NCBI RefSeq assembly: GCF_003095655.1
Contig: NZ_CP029151.1
Span: 1,053,001 to 1,117,000, forward strand
Length of the DNA: 64,000 nucleotides
Direction of reading: 5' to 3'
DNA from: Dokdonia sp. Dokd-P16
GTDB lineage: Bacteria; Bacteroidota; Bacteroidia; Flavobacteriales; Flavobacteriaceae
Below, piece by piece: positions 1-8,341 of this stretch; the stretch's first letter is position 1, and every line of letters starts with the position of its first letter. The notes beneath the pieces were generated by a model, which saw nothing but the letters and a program-made list of their open reading frames with translations, ran no database searches and was not told the origin of the DNA. The translations under genes were made by a program, and so were the position numbers.

Positions 1-535
1 AGTGGTTTACGCCTAGCTTTGCTCCCTCGCGGTCATCTATAAGTACTTTGTCACAAGGTATCTCATCTACTACACGATCAAACATTACAACAGGCATTCC
101 TTGATCAATAGCCTCTGTTAGGTGTCTAAAGTCGTCCTTTTGCATTGTTTCTTTTGATAAAGAAAGGATAAATCCATCTGTACTACCATTTGCGAGTAGC
201 TCCATATTAAGGACCTCTTTATCAAAATCATTATTAGAAAGGGTGATAATCACATTGTAATTGTGCTCTCTCGCCATTTGCTCAACTCCACGTATTACAG
301 TGGTAAAAAAGTGATGCACTATTTGCGGTATAATAATCCCGATAGTGCGTGTCTTCCTGTTTTTAAGACTTAACGCGATATTATTAGGCTTATAATTATA
401 CAGCTTTGCAAAGGCTTTAATCTTCTGGCGTGTGTCTTCACTTATTTCTGCACTATCACGCAGTGCTTTTGAGACAGTAGAGATAGAAACATCAAGTTCT
501 TTGGCAATTAATTTTAAGGTGAGTTTTCTTTTCAT
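1..535 (-). CDS. LacI-family transcriptional regulator (partial, C-terminus beyond window)
   Basis: My reading of the minus strand from the ATG at 533-535 gives an open frame that runs off the left edge (178 codons present). It begins MKRKLTLKLIAKELDVS and continues ISTVSKALRDS, the helix-turn-helix and hinge-helix start of LacI/GalR regulators. A periplasmic-binding-protein-like sensor domain follows (TRTIGIIIPQIVHHFF, then a stretch ending DRVVDEIPCDKV). It is divergent from the GH32, sugar porter and fructokinase genes, so it is probably their sugar-responsive local repressor or activator; that role is inferred from position. The effector-binding C-terminal half is not in the window. Confidence 0.9.
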   Translation of the reverse strand, partial: MKRKLTLKLIAKELDVSISTVSKALRDSAEISEDTRQKIKAFAKLYNYKPNNIALSLKNRKTRTIGIIIPQIVHHFFTTVIRGVEQMAREHNYNVIITLSNNDFDKEVLNMELLANGSTDGFILSLSKETMQKDDFRHLTEAIDQGMPVVMFDRVVDEIPCDKVLIDDREGAKLGVNH

Positions 536-741
536 AATGGTATCGTAAAAATAGGCTTACTAAAAGCTATAGTACAATTTAAACAAATCCTTTTGGGTAC
601 GAAAACGATGTATTCTTAATAAGTTATTATATTTATTATCAAAATGTGAATTTTTGCTCTATTTTAGGATGTTTTAAATAGCATTTAGATCATTTTAAAT
701 TAATCTACTTGTTCAATTTATGTCTAAAAACTAGTCAAAAC
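536..741. promoter_or_regulatory. Divergent control region between the LacI gene and the fructan operon
   Basis: A 206-bp AT-rich gap separates the two divergent genes, so both promoters and any LacI operator must lie here. The segment GTACGAAAACGATGTA near 598-613 contains a CG-centred, A-flanked core that resembles half of a LacI-family operator, but it is not a good palindrome. I found no clean TAnnTTTG box. The regulatory assignment rests on gene arrangement, not on a convincing motif. Confidence 0.35.
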
Positions 742-2283
742 ATGAAGCAGCTTCTTATCATTCTTGCACTTTTTACTCTTATAGGTTGTAAAGAAAAAAC
801 AACTCCTGTAAATGAAGTGGCAGTGGTAGAAGACCGCTTTCGCGAAAATTATCGCCCTCAATACCACTTCACTCCTCCCACAATGTGGATGAATGACCCT
901 AACGGCCTCATATACCACAACGGCACTTATCACTTATTTTATCAGCATTACCCAGAAGACATTGTCTGGGGACCTATGCACTGGGGTCACGCCACCTCAA
1001 AAGACCTTATCTCTTGGGAGCACAAACCCATTGCCTTATATCCTGATGAGCTAGGTCTTATCTTTTCTGGTAGCGCTGTGATGGATATACATAACACCTC
1101 TGGCTTAGGGACAAAAGACAATCCTCCTATGGTTGCTATTTTCACCTATCACCTTATGGAAGGTGAAAAAGCAGGACGCAAAGATTTTCAAACTCAGGGT
1201 ATAGCTTATAGTCTAGATGAAGGTGAAACTTGGAAAAAATACAGTGGCAACCCTGTTATAAGTAATGACGGAAACATCAAAGACTTTAGAGATCCTAAAG
1301 TATTCTGGGATGAAAATACTGAGCAATGGGTGATGACACTTGTCGCTGGCGATCACGCCAAATTTTATAGTAGCCCAAATCTCAAATACTGGACTCTTAT
1401 GAGTGAGTTTGGAAAAAATATAGGGGCACATGGTGGAGTTTGGGAATGTCCCGATTTATTTCCATTACAGATTGCAGGAAGTGATGAGACAAAATGGGCA
1501 TTACTAATCAGTATAAACCCAGGAGCACCTAATGGAGGTTCTGGGACGCAATACTTCATTGGTGATTTTGATGGAACTACATTTACCCCAAATCAAACAG
1601 AAACAAAATGGCTAGATTATGGGACAGATAATTATGCTGGCGTCACATATAACGGCCTAGCAGATAATGACCGAACATTTATAGGATGGATGAGTAACTG
1701 GAACTATGCTAGAGATACACCTACAGAAGTATGGCGCAGTGCAATGACGCTTTCACGAAAGCTAACGCTTCATAAAAACGAAGAAAATGGATATTATTTA
1801 AAAAATTATCCTGTACCATCGATTGAAAATTACAATTATGATAAAGTGACACATGAAACAATGAATGATGGCATGTCACTTTCCAGTGATAATTATAATG
1901 AACAACGATTAGATTTTATAATTCCTGGAGAATTAGACACATTTACATTGACATTTTCTAATGCAAATAACGATTCTCTCAAATTTGGGTATAACGCTGA
2001 AGGTCAATTTTGGCTAGACCGCACCTCATCTGGACTAACAGATTTCTCCACTACATTTGCCGAAAAAACTCATATCGCACCAGCAATTTTAGATGATAAT
2101 ATGGACGTATCAATTTCCATTTTTATGGATGCTTCCTCTATAGAAATATTTATAGATGGTGGAAGTACTGTGTTTACAGATCAAATTTTTCCTACCACGC
2201 CATTTACTGCACTCACATTTACAAGTGAGGATGCTACAATCGCAAATTTAAAAGTGAGTAAAATAAAACGAATCTGGAAGTAG
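742..2283 (+). CDS. Glycoside hydrolase family 32 lipoprotein (levanase/invertase-like)
   Basis: Hydrolyses beta-fructosides (levan, inulin or sucrose) to fructose, probably at the cell surface or in the periplasm. GH32 hallmarks are present: WMNDPNG with the nucleophile Asp near the N-terminus, FRDPK (the RDP transition-state motif) and WECPD (the EC acid/base motif), followed by a C-terminal beta-sandwich. I chose the ATG at 742 rather than one 11 codons upstream because it starts a lipoprotein signal peptide (MKQLLIILALFTLIGC, with Cys as the lipidation site). The length of about 513 residues is normal. It is first in an operon with a sugar porter and fructokinase. The iterated palindrome at 836 lies just after the lipobox and encodes RFREN. 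Substrate preference cannot be read from the sequence. Confidence 0.93.
   Translation: MKQLLIILALFTLIGCKEKTTPVNEVAVVEDRFRENYRPQYHFTPPTMWMNDPNGLIYHNGTYHLFYQHYPEDIVWGPMHWGHATSKDLISWEHKPIALYPDELGLIFSGSAVMDIHNTSGLGTKDNPPMVAIFTYHLMEGEKAGRKDFQTQGIAYSLDEGETWKKYSGNPVISNDGNIKDFRDPKVFWDENTEQWVMTLVAGDHAKFYSSPNLKYWTLMSEFGKNIGAHGGVWECPDLFPLQIAGSDETKWALLISINPGAPNGGSGTQYFIGDFDGTTFTPNQTETKWLDYGTDNYAGVTYNGLADNDRTFIGWMSNWNYARDTPTEVWRSAMTLSRKLTLHKNEENGYYLKNYPVPSIENYNYDKVTHETMNDGMSLSSDNYNEQRLDFIIPGELDTFTLTFSNANNDSLKFGYNAEGQFWLDRTSSGLTDFSTTFAEKTHIAPAILDDNMDVSISIFMDASSIEIFIDGGSTVFTDQIFPTTPFTALTFTSEDATIANLKVSKIKRIWK
836..847. repeat. Iterated palindrome copy 1 (in GH32 gene)
   Basis: GCTTTCGCGAAA, right arm diverged. 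Reads RFREN just after the lipoprotein signal. Confidence 0.7.
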
Positions 2284-2324
2284 TGTACTAGAACATCACC
2301 TCTCACAACCATAAAAAAAAGCAT

Positions 2325-3674
2325 ATGAAAGAAATTACAAAATGGAGTATCACCGTAGCCTTAGCCGGATTTTTATTTGGGTTTGACACGGTAGTAATAA
2401 GTGGGGCAAACTCACCTATTAAAGAACTATGGAACCTATCTCCATTTATGCATGGCACTTTCATTATGAGTATGGCTTTATGGGGAACCGTGATAGGATC
2501 ATTGTTAGGTGGCCTTCCTACAAAAATGCTGGGAAGAAAGAAGACATTATTCTGGATAGGCATTTTATTTTTTGCCTCTGCCCTAGGATGCGCACTTACT
2601 CAAGATCCGTATACCTTTTCTGCCTTTCGATTTATAGGAGGCATAGGTGTAGGAGTATCGTCTGTAGCTGCACCTATTTATATCACAGAGATAAGCTCAG
2701 AGTCTAATCGTGGCAAACTAGGTGGGTTATATCAATTTTGGCTAGTATTTGGTATTCTCATTGCCTTTGTATCAAACTGGTTACTCAAAGGCGTAGACGG
2801 CACAAACGACTGGCGATGGATGCTAGGTGTAGAAGCTATACCTGCACTTATATACACTCTTATGGTAATGAAAGTGCCTAACAGCCCGAGGTGGCTCGTA
2901 CTACAGAAAAAAGATGATGCAGGCGCAATGCTTGTTTTACAAAAAATATATGAAGGAGCTGGGGCTGCACAGTCTAGACTAGAAGAAATAAAACTAGATT
3001 TACAGCAAACTAAAACCTCAGAAAATCTTTTCCAAAAGAAATATTCAAAAGTACTATGGCTAGGATTTCTCATTGCATTTTTTAATCAGTTATCTGGAAT
3101 CAACTTTGTGCTATACTACGCGCCTCAAATCTTAGAACAAGCAGGTTTAGGGGGAACCGAGTCACTTTTTAATTCCATCTCTATAGGGATTGTAAATCTC
3201 ATATTTACTTTTATAGGAATACGTTTACTTGATAAACTAGGTAGAAGGCAACTCATTATCATAGGCTCCATAGGCTACATTATAAGTCTAATTATGGTAG
3301 GTATATGTTTCCAGATGGAGCTAAGCGCTACATTGTTACTTATATTTATCTGCACATTTGTTGCATCACACGCTATAGGTCAGGGAGCTGTAATATGGGT
3401 ATTTCTCTCAGAAATATATCCCAACCGCGTGCGAGCTTATGGTCAATCATGGGGAACTAGTACCCACTGGGTATTTGCAGCTATCATCACACTCGTGACA
3501 CCATTTTTTATAGATGATAAAGAAGGGATCATGAGGGACCATCTTTGGAATATTTATTATTTCTTTGCAGGGATGATGGTACTCCAATTGATATGGGCAA
3601 TTACATATATGCCAGAAACCAAAGGACGCACCCTTGAAGAACTAGAAAAAGACCTTGTAGACCATGCCAAATAA
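2325..3674 (+). CDS. MFS sugar porter (sugar:H+ symporter family)
   Basis: This 449-residue, 12-helix major facilitator protein belongs to the sugar porter family. It shows the loop 2-3 motif (LGRKKTLFWIG), the helix 4-5 signature region (GVSSVAAPIYITEIS followed by RGKLGG), the helix 7 QLSGINFVLYYAP segment, and a terminal PETKGRTLEELE, all typical of the family. It sits 41 bp after the GH32 gene and overlaps the fructokinase start by 11 bp. It probably imports the fructose or sucrose released by the GH32 enzyme. This is an inner-membrane step; no SusC/SusD pair is visible in the window, so outer-membrane uptake must be encoded elsewhere, perhaps left of the edge. Confidence 0.93.
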   Translation: MKEITKWSITVALAGFLFGFDTVVISGANSPIKELWNLSPFMHGTFIMSMALWGTVIGSLLGGLPTKMLGRKKTLFWIGILFFASALGCALTQDPYTFSAFRFIGGIGVGVSSVAAPIYITEISSESNRGKLGGLYQFWLVFGILIAFVSNWLLKGVDGTNDWRWMLGVEAIPALIYTLMVMKVPNSPRWLVLQKKDDAGAMLVLQKIYEGAGAAQSRLEEIKLDLQQTKTSENLFQKKYSKVLWLGFLIAFFNQLSGINFVLYYAPQILEQAGLGGTESLFNSISIGIVNLIFTFIGIRLLDKLGRRQLIIIGSIGYIISLIMVGICFQMELSATLLLIFICTFVASHAIGQGAVIWVFLSEIYPNRVRAYGQSWGTSTHWVFAAIITLVTPFFIDDKEGIMRDHLWNIYYFFAGMMVLQLIWAITYMPETKGRTLEELEKDLVDHAK

Positions 3675-4608
3675 TCCACTTAAAGTTGCCTGTTATGGCG
3701 AAATCCTTTGGGATGTATTTCCAGATAAAAAACATCTAGGTGGCGCTCCACTCAATGTGGCGTTGCGCTTACACTCTTTTGGAGTAGATGTAGCTATGAT
3801 TTCCACCCTAGGTAATGATGCTTTAGGCAAAGAAGCACTTGCCGAAATTAAAGAGCTTGGGTTAAAAACCAAATATATTCAACGCAATGATAAGCCTACG
3901 GGTCAAGTAACCGTTAATCTTGATAAGAAAGGTGTTGCTTCTTACGAAATAGGAGACAATGCTGCTTGGGATAACATTGCATGGACAGAAGATAATGTAG
4001 CAGCAGTTACAAATGCAGACGCCTTGATTATAGGGAGTCTCGTTTTTCGCGAAAGCGTAAATCTTGACACTCTGCTACTTGACGCAGAAGAAGAAATTAC
4101 ACCTCCTGTAAATCTTGAAGCAATAGAAGTACTTATAGAACGATCTAAGTTTACGGTTTTTGACTTAAATCTTCGTGCTCCACATTACGATCTTGAGGTC
4201 GTAGTAGGGCTCATGGAAGCGGCAGATATGATAAAGCTCAACGATGAAGAGCTAGAGCTTGTTGTGCTAGCAATGGGTATAGAGGCCGAGACGCTGGAGG
4301 ATGAGCTTAAAATGCTTAGTGCGATGACAGAGACTCCTACCGTTTGCGTTACACTAGGTGCAGAGGGAGCGATGTTATTACATAAAGGTGGCATCCACAC
4401 TCAAGTAGGTTTTAAAACTAAAGTGGCAGACACCGTAGGTGCTGGAGATAGTTTTCTAGCAACCTTAGTCTTTGGTTTATTATCTGGAGAAACGGCAGAT
4501 GATGCACTTGAGGTAGCTTGTGCTATGGGCAGCTTAGTAGCTGGTAAACCTGGTGCAAATCCAACGGTGCATAATGATGAAGTAAATGATCTACTTGATG
4601 ATATTTAG
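3664..4608 (+). CDS. PfkB-family fructokinase
   Basis: Phosphorylates fructose (probably to fructose 6-phosphate) in the cytoplasm. It has the N-terminal PfkB pattern GGAPLNVALRLHSFG and the C-terminal signature DTVGAGDSFLA, with the anion hole and catalytic Asp. The length of 314 residues is normal. The start overlaps the porter stop by 11 bp, so the two are translationally coupled and the set GH32-porter-kinase forms a compact import-and-trap pathway. The palindrome at 4045 falls inside this gene and encodes VFRESVN, in a region where related kinases usually vary. A second copy follows the stop codon by 5 bp. Fructose as substrate is inferred from the neighbours; PfkB members vary in specificity. 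Confidence 0.9.
   Translation: MPNNPLKVACYGEILWDVFPDKKHLGGAPLNVALRLHSFGVDVAMISTLGNDALGKEALAEIKELGLKTKYIQRNDKPTGQVTVNLDKKGVASYEIGDNAAWDNIAWTEDNVAAVTNADALIIGSLVFRESVNLDTLLLDAEEEITPPVNLEAIEVLIERSKFTVFDLNLRAPHYDLEVVVGLMEAADMIKLNDEELELVVLAMGIEAETLEDELKMLSAMTETPTVCVTLGAEGAMLLHKGGIHTQVGFKTKVADTVGAGDSFLATLVFGLLSGETADDALEVACAMGSLVAGKPGANPTVHNDEVNDLLDDI
4045..4060. repeat. Iterated palindrome copy 2 (in fructokinase gene)
   Basis: TTTCGCGAAAGCGTAA, left arm diverged. Reads VFRESVN. Confidence 0.75.
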
Positions 4609-4613
4609 TAATC

Positions 4614-4627
4614 ACGCTTTCGCGAAA
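4614..4627. repeat. Iterated palindrome copy 3 (after fructokinase stop)
   Basis: ACGCTTTCGCGAAA begins 5 bp after the TAG stop, upstream of the bidirectional terminator. Confidence 0.75.
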
Positions 4628-4656
4628 ATTTGAATTCAATATATTTCGTAAGTATA

Positions 4657-4701
4657 CAAAACAACAAAGCCGACTTTTCAAAGGTCGGCTTTGTTGTTTT
4701 G
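4657..4701. terminator. Bidirectional terminator of the fructan operon
   Basis: A perfect 18-bp inverted repeat (4657-4674 with 4684-4701) has a 9-nt loop. The GC-rich core GCCGAC/GTCGGC is flanked by A-rich and T-rich arms, as in bidirectional intrinsic terminators. It separates the sugar operon from the convergent tRNA gene. Confidence 0.85.
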
Positions 4702-4728
4702 TGTTCTGAAAGTTTATTGCAAAAGAAA

Positions 4729-4750
4729 ACCTCCCAATTTCTTGAGAGGT
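4729..4750 (-). terminator. Intrinsic terminator of tRNA-Leu
   Basis: On the minus strand, just after the tRNA 3' end, ACCTCTC and GGGAGGT pair around an 8-nt loop and are followed by TTTTC. The position directly downstream of the tRNA fits a Rho-independent terminator. Confidence 0.7.
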
Positions 4751-4755
4751 TTTTG

Positions 4756-4837
4756 TACGGGCGAGAAGACTCGAACTTCCACACCGTGAGGCACCAGATC
4801 CTAAGTCTGGCGTGTCTACCAATTCCACCACGCCCGC
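4756..4837 (-). tRNA. tRNA-Leu (anticodon UAG)
   Basis: Minus-strand sequence starts GCGGGCGTGGTGGAATTGG (acceptor and D arm). The anticodon stem-loop is CCAGA-CTTAGGA-TCTGG, giving anticodon TAG. A long class II variable arm follows (TGCCTCACGGTGTG), then a GTTCGAGTC T-loop and the 3' acceptor strand CGCCCGT with discriminator A. The 3' CCA is not encoded, so it would be added after transcription. A consensus promoter lies upstream and a terminator downstream, so it is a single-gene unit. Confidence 0.95.
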
Positions 4838-4877
4838 ATTTCAATACATCGTCACGTAATAACTTCGTAACGGGGTG

Positions 4878-4905
4878 CAAATATAATACTTTTTTTCAAT
4901 CTCAA
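4878..4905 (-). promoter_or_regulatory. Flavobacterial promoter of tRNA-Leu
   Basis: On the minus strand TTG (4905-4903) and TATATTTG (4885-4878) are separated by 17 bp. This matches the Bacteroidota -33 TTG and -7 TAnnTTTG consensus. It lies about 40 bp before the tRNA 5' end. Confidence 0.7.
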
Positions 4906-5016
4906 AATAAATAATTGAAAAAAAATACATTTTATTCTCGCATCCTCCAAATAAATCAACAGTTACTCATGCTAGTTTATTGATTATGAAGCCTGTGAAT
5001 CGCTTTAAAATAATCC

Positions 5017-6456
5017 TTATCGAATTGTTAAATTTTCTGAAAATACAATAAGCGTATCTGTACCACTTCCGGTTAATCGTTGCGCGTATATTTCTATAAA
5101 ATCTCCACTCTCCATAGTGACAACCGTATTTATAGACACAGATTGTATTTGTGTATCATTTTCAATAAGCACCAATGCATCAGAATCATCTACTACAGCT
5201 CCATTTTTTGCGATTATAAAACTATAAAAGTTACCTGCAGCGCCTGAGACGCGAACGGATAATGATGCACTAACTTGAAAATTTCTAATTTTCTTACCTT
5301 CATATATCAATCTATTATTTGCCGCATTTGATTGAAAACGAAATAACTCTGTATTATCAAAAGCTCCATTACCTACTATTGGAACCGCTGTACTACTAGT
5401 TATGCTTTGAGAAAAGCCAGTAGTTATTGCCGCAGTACTGTAAAAATTGGCAGTAGATTGATCATCAGTCTCTGTAGGAATACCTGAGCAGTTAACATTC
5501 CAGTCTGTAGTAAAACTAAAATCCGTATAACTTCCAGTAGTATATCCAGACACTAATGTCCCAGCGCCTACAAAGCTTAGTCCATTTAAACTAGCCTCAT
5601 TAACAATAGTAGGATTTGCACTTACATCTATTCCTACTTCACCTGCGTCTGCTTCTATCCTACCACTTGACATTTGAAAATTATTAAAGGTTCCTGAAAC
5701 AGTCGCAAATGTTCCCGTATTTGAAGTCGTCCAAAAAACATTACTCATAAGCAAAGAACCAATATCAGATAGATCAAAACCATCATTGTTATTTACGTAT
5801 TGAGCAATACTAAAAAAAGCCGTTCCTAGAGAATGTAATGTCCCCATAGTGCTAGCCCCAGTGAACACAGTATTATTAACTACCAATAAGTCTGACCCCG
5901 TCCCAGTAATATCAAAAATAGGAGCGTTTCCTCCTGATATGGTGATATTTCTTATTCTACCCGGCGATCCTTGAAAAAGTGCTACTCCAGAAGTATTAGC
6001 CAGTATATCTTGAGAAGAATCTACTCCTTCAATGTAAGCACCATTCATATTTATAGGAGCACCCAAAACAATTGTTCCATTAATTTCGTATAGAAAATTT
6101 GAATTTAATAAATAAGTAGAACCACCACCAGCAGCAAGCTCTTCTGCCAGATCTGATGCATCCTTAACTAATTTATAATTTACTCTAGAATTATTAATAC
6201 TTATTCTCTGCCATCCGCCTTCATAATAATAAAAAGATTCCAAAGTAATATCGTAAACTAACAATCCTTGTGCTGGAGTTGATATGGCTAATCTCTGTGT
6301 AGACGTCATTCTAGGTGTCAAAAGCCCCCCTACTTCAGATTGTATATCAAGAACCGCTGATGGGTCAGGACTAGTTGTGTTGATTCCAACCTGTGCTGTC
6401 ATATTTAAAGTCAAAAAACAGCCCAGAAAAGATAAAAATGTAATTGTATACCTCAT
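5017..6456 (-). CDS. Exported protein of unknown function
   Basis: A 479-residue protein with a clear signal peptide (TFLSFLGCFLTLNMTAQ). The mature N-terminus VGINTTSPDPSAVLDIQS, then GLLTPRMTSTQRLAI and GLLVYD, is a recurring start of many secreted Bacteroidota proteins. The middle (about residues 110-330) is rich in Asn, Ser, Gly and Thr with short hydrophobic strands, suggesting a beta-helix or beta-sandwich. I see no type IX sorting domain, enzyme motif or lipobox. It stands alone between the tRNA and the divergent dipeptidase gene. The function is unknown; a surface or envelope role is only inferred from secretion. Confidence 0.75.
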   Translation of the reverse strand: MRYTITFLSFLGCFLTLNMTAQVGINTTSPDPSAVLDIQSEVGGLLTPRMTSTQRLAISTPAQGLLVYDITLESFYYYEGGWQRISINNSRVNYKLVKDASDLAEELAAGGGSTYLLNSNFLYEINGTIVLGAPINMNGAYIEGVDSSQDILANTSGVALFQGSPGRIRNITISGGNAPIFDITGTGSDLLVVNNTVFTGASTMGTLHSLGTAFFSIAQYVNNNDGFDLSDIGSLLMSNVFWTTSNTGTFATVSGTFNNFQMSSGRIEADAGEVGIDVSANPTIVNEASLNGLSFVGAGTLVSGYTTGSYTDFSFTTDWNVNCSGIPTETDDQSTANFYSTAAITTGFSQSITSSTAVPIVGNGAFDNTELFRFQSNAANNRLIYEGKKIRNFQVSASLSVRVSGAAGNFYSFIIAKNGAVVDDSDALVLIENDTQIQSVSINTVVTMESGDFIEIYAQRLTGSGTDTLIVFSENLTIR

Positions 6457-6666
6457 GATGTTTTTAGGTAAAAGTAAATTTTAACACTAATAATCACGTT
6501 GTAATTAACATTTTAATCGATGAAATACACAATATTTTATTATTTTAATTATAAATGCATTTTTTTAATGATTTGTTACTTGTAATATTTCACACAAAAT
6601 GAAAGTTATAAAGTAAAAATATATTATCTAAAAAGTTACAGGCTCCTAAAGAATTTCTCTTATTTG

Positions 6667-6674
6667 TACTTTTG
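6667..6674 (+). promoter_or_regulatory. Candidate -7 promoter box (TACTTTTG) for the M20 dipeptidase
   Basis: TACTTTTG matches TAnnTTTG and lies 16 bp before the ATG at 6691, predicting a very short 5' leader. No TTG at the usual -33 spacing was found. Confidence 0.45.
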
Positions 6675-6690
6675 AAAAAATTACTATTTG

Positions 6691-8079
6691 ATGAAAAATT
6701 CTAAAGAATATATAGCTGAACATAAAGATCGATTCTTAAACGAACTTATTGAGTTATTAAAATTACCAAGTGTGAGCGCAGATCCAGCATTTGCGTCATC
6801 TACTAAAGAAACAGCAGAAACTGTAGCGCAGAGTTTACGTGATGCTGGCTGCGATACAGTAGAAATTTGTGAGACCCCTGGATACCCAATTGTGTATGCA
6901 GATAAGATTATAGATAAAAACTTACCTACAGTTCTCGTGTATGGTCACTATGATGTACAACCAGCAGATCCTATAGAACTATGGGATTCTCCACCATTTG
7001 AACCTGTAATTAAAAAAACAGATAAACATCCAGACGGTGCCATCTTTGCACGTGGCGCTTGTGATGACAAGGGGCAAATGTATATGCACGTAAAAGCGCT
7101 TGAGTATATGGTTGCAAATGATAGACTTCCTTGTAATGTGAAGTTTATGATAGAAGGTGAAGAAGAAGTAGGAAGCGCAAACCTTGCTTGGTATCTGGAA
7201 CGTAATCAAGAAAAACTTGCAAATGATGTCATCCTTATCTCAGATACTGGAATGATTGCAAATGATATTCCATCTATCACAACCGGTCTACGCGGTTTAA
7301 GTTATGTGGAGGTAGAAGTTACTGGACCTAACCGCGACCTTCACTCTGGTCTTTATGGTGGTGCCGTAGCAAACCCCATTAATGTCTTATCAAAAATGAT
7401 TGCCTCACTACACGATGAGAATAATCACATCACGGTTAAGGGCTTTTATGACAAGGTAGAGGAACTCACACAGGCAGAGCGCGATAAAATGGGTGAAGCA
7501 CCATTCTCACTTGATGAGTATAAAGAAGCCCTAGACATAGATGCTGTTTATGGAGAAAAGGGGTACACTACAAATGAACGTAACTCTATACGCCCTACCC
7601 TAGACGTAAACGGTATCTGGGGAGGATATACTGGAGAAGGAGCCAAAACAGTGATTGCCAGCAAGGCGTATGCAAAAATATCAATGCGACTAGTCCCACA
7701 CCAAGAGTGGGAAGAAATTACAGAACTCTTTAAAACACATTTTGAAGGTATTGCACCTGCCGGAGTGACTGTAAAAGTAACACCGCATCACGGAGGTCAA
7801 GGCTATGTAACTCCTATAGATAATATGGCATATCAAGCTGCCGAGAAGGCTTATGAGCAAACTTTTGGAAAAACACCTATACCGCAACGCAGTGGAGGTA
7901 GTATTCCGATTGTAGCTTTATTTGAAAAAGAACTTAAAAGTAAAACTATCCTTATGGGCTTTGGATTAGATAGTGATGCCATACACTCACCTAATGAGCA
8001 TTTTGGCGTATGGAATTATTTAAAAGGAATAGAAACCATTCCTTATTTCTATCAGTATTTTACAGAGATGAGTAAGTAA
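6691..8079 (+). CDS. M20-family dipeptidase/peptidase
   Basis: Zinc-dependent exopeptidase of the M20 family (carnosine dipeptidase-like), 462 residues, with no signal peptide and therefore cytoplasmic. The metal and catalytic motifs are visible: VYGHYDVQPADP (first His and catalytic Asp), GACDDKGQ (bridging Asp), EGEEEVGS (general base Glu and metal Glu) and ISDTG (metal Asp). The dimerisation lid contains a GLRGLSYVEVEVTGPNRDLHSG segment, and the C-terminal HSPNEH supplies the last His. I took the ATG at 6691 rather than the TTG one codon earlier. It probably recycles dipeptides; the exact substrate is unknown. Confidence 0.9.
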   Translation: MKNSKEYIAEHKDRFLNELIELLKLPSVSADPAFASSTKETAETVAQSLRDAGCDTVEICETPGYPIVYADKIIDKNLPTVLVYGHYDVQPADPIELWDSPPFEPVIKKTDKHPDGAIFARGACDDKGQMYMHVKALEYMVANDRLPCNVKFMIEGEEEVGSANLAWYLERNQEKLANDVILISDTGMIANDIPSITTGLRGLSYVEVEVTGPNRDLHSGLYGGAVANPINVLSKMIASLHDENNHITVKGFYDKVEELTQAERDKMGEAPFSLDEYKEALDIDAVYGEKGYTTNERNSIRPTLDVNGIWGGYTGEGAKTVIASKAYAKISMRLVPHQEWEEITELFKTHFEGIAPAGVTVKVTPHHGGQGYVTPIDNMAYQAAEKAYEQTFGKTPIPQRSGGSIPIVALFEKELKSKTILMGFGLDSDAIHSPNEHFGVWNYLKGIETIPYFYQYFTEMSK

Positions 8080-8095
8080 TCACATTTCTTATTTT

Positions 8096-8138
8096 AAAAA
8101 AGCGTTTTGGTAATCTAGTAATTACTAAGGCGCTTTTT
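8096..8138 (+). terminator. Intrinsic terminator after the M20 dipeptidase
   Basis: AAAAAGCG near 8097-8104 pairs with CGCTTTTT near 8131-8138, extended inward through G-T pairs (GTTTTGGTAAT with ATTACTAAGGC), and ends in a T-run. It starts about 17 bp after the stop codon. Confidence 0.7.
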
Positions 8139-8214
8139 TATTCCACTATTTTTCAAAAAACGAAGCCAGACAATAGACAGAAGCCTATCTCCTATTGATA
8201 TGAAGTAGGGTAAT

Positions 8215-8234
8215 TACGCTTTCGCGAAAGCATA
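8215..8234. repeat. Iterated palindrome copy 4 (intergenic, before first BlaI operators)
   Basis: TACGCTTTCGCGAAAGCATA, one mismatch from perfect over 20 bp, between the M20 terminator and the BlaI operators. Confidence 0.85.
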
Positions 8235-8275
8235 AAAAAGCACACTTACAAACAGTTATCTTAAAACATCTTAAC

Positions 8276-8336
8276 TCTACACTTGTAGAATTAAAATATT
8301 ATTCTACATTTGTAGAGTACATTCTAACACTGTAGA
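8276..8336 (+). promoter_or_regulatory. Triple BlaI-type operator upstream of the first blaI/M56 pair
   Basis: Three 14-bp dyads occur in a row: TCTACACTTGTAGA (8276-8289), TCTACATTTGTAGA (8303-8316) and the imperfect TCTAACACTGTAGA (8323-8336). Centres are 27 and 20 bp apart. The TACA/TGTA half-sites match the known BlaI/MecI operator style. The third site ends 5 bp before the ATG, so a bound repressor would cover the promoter and ribosome-binding region. Autoregulation is inferred. Confidence 0.75.
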
Positions 8337-8341
8337 ACATT

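Noticed and set aside
709-741. Upstream start for the GH32 protein
   Set aside because: The extra 11 residues precede and spoil a clean lipoprotein signal beginning at 742.
4605-4914. ORFs overlapping the tRNA region on both strands
   Set aside because: They span a tRNA gene, its promoter and terminators; no protein family is recognisable.
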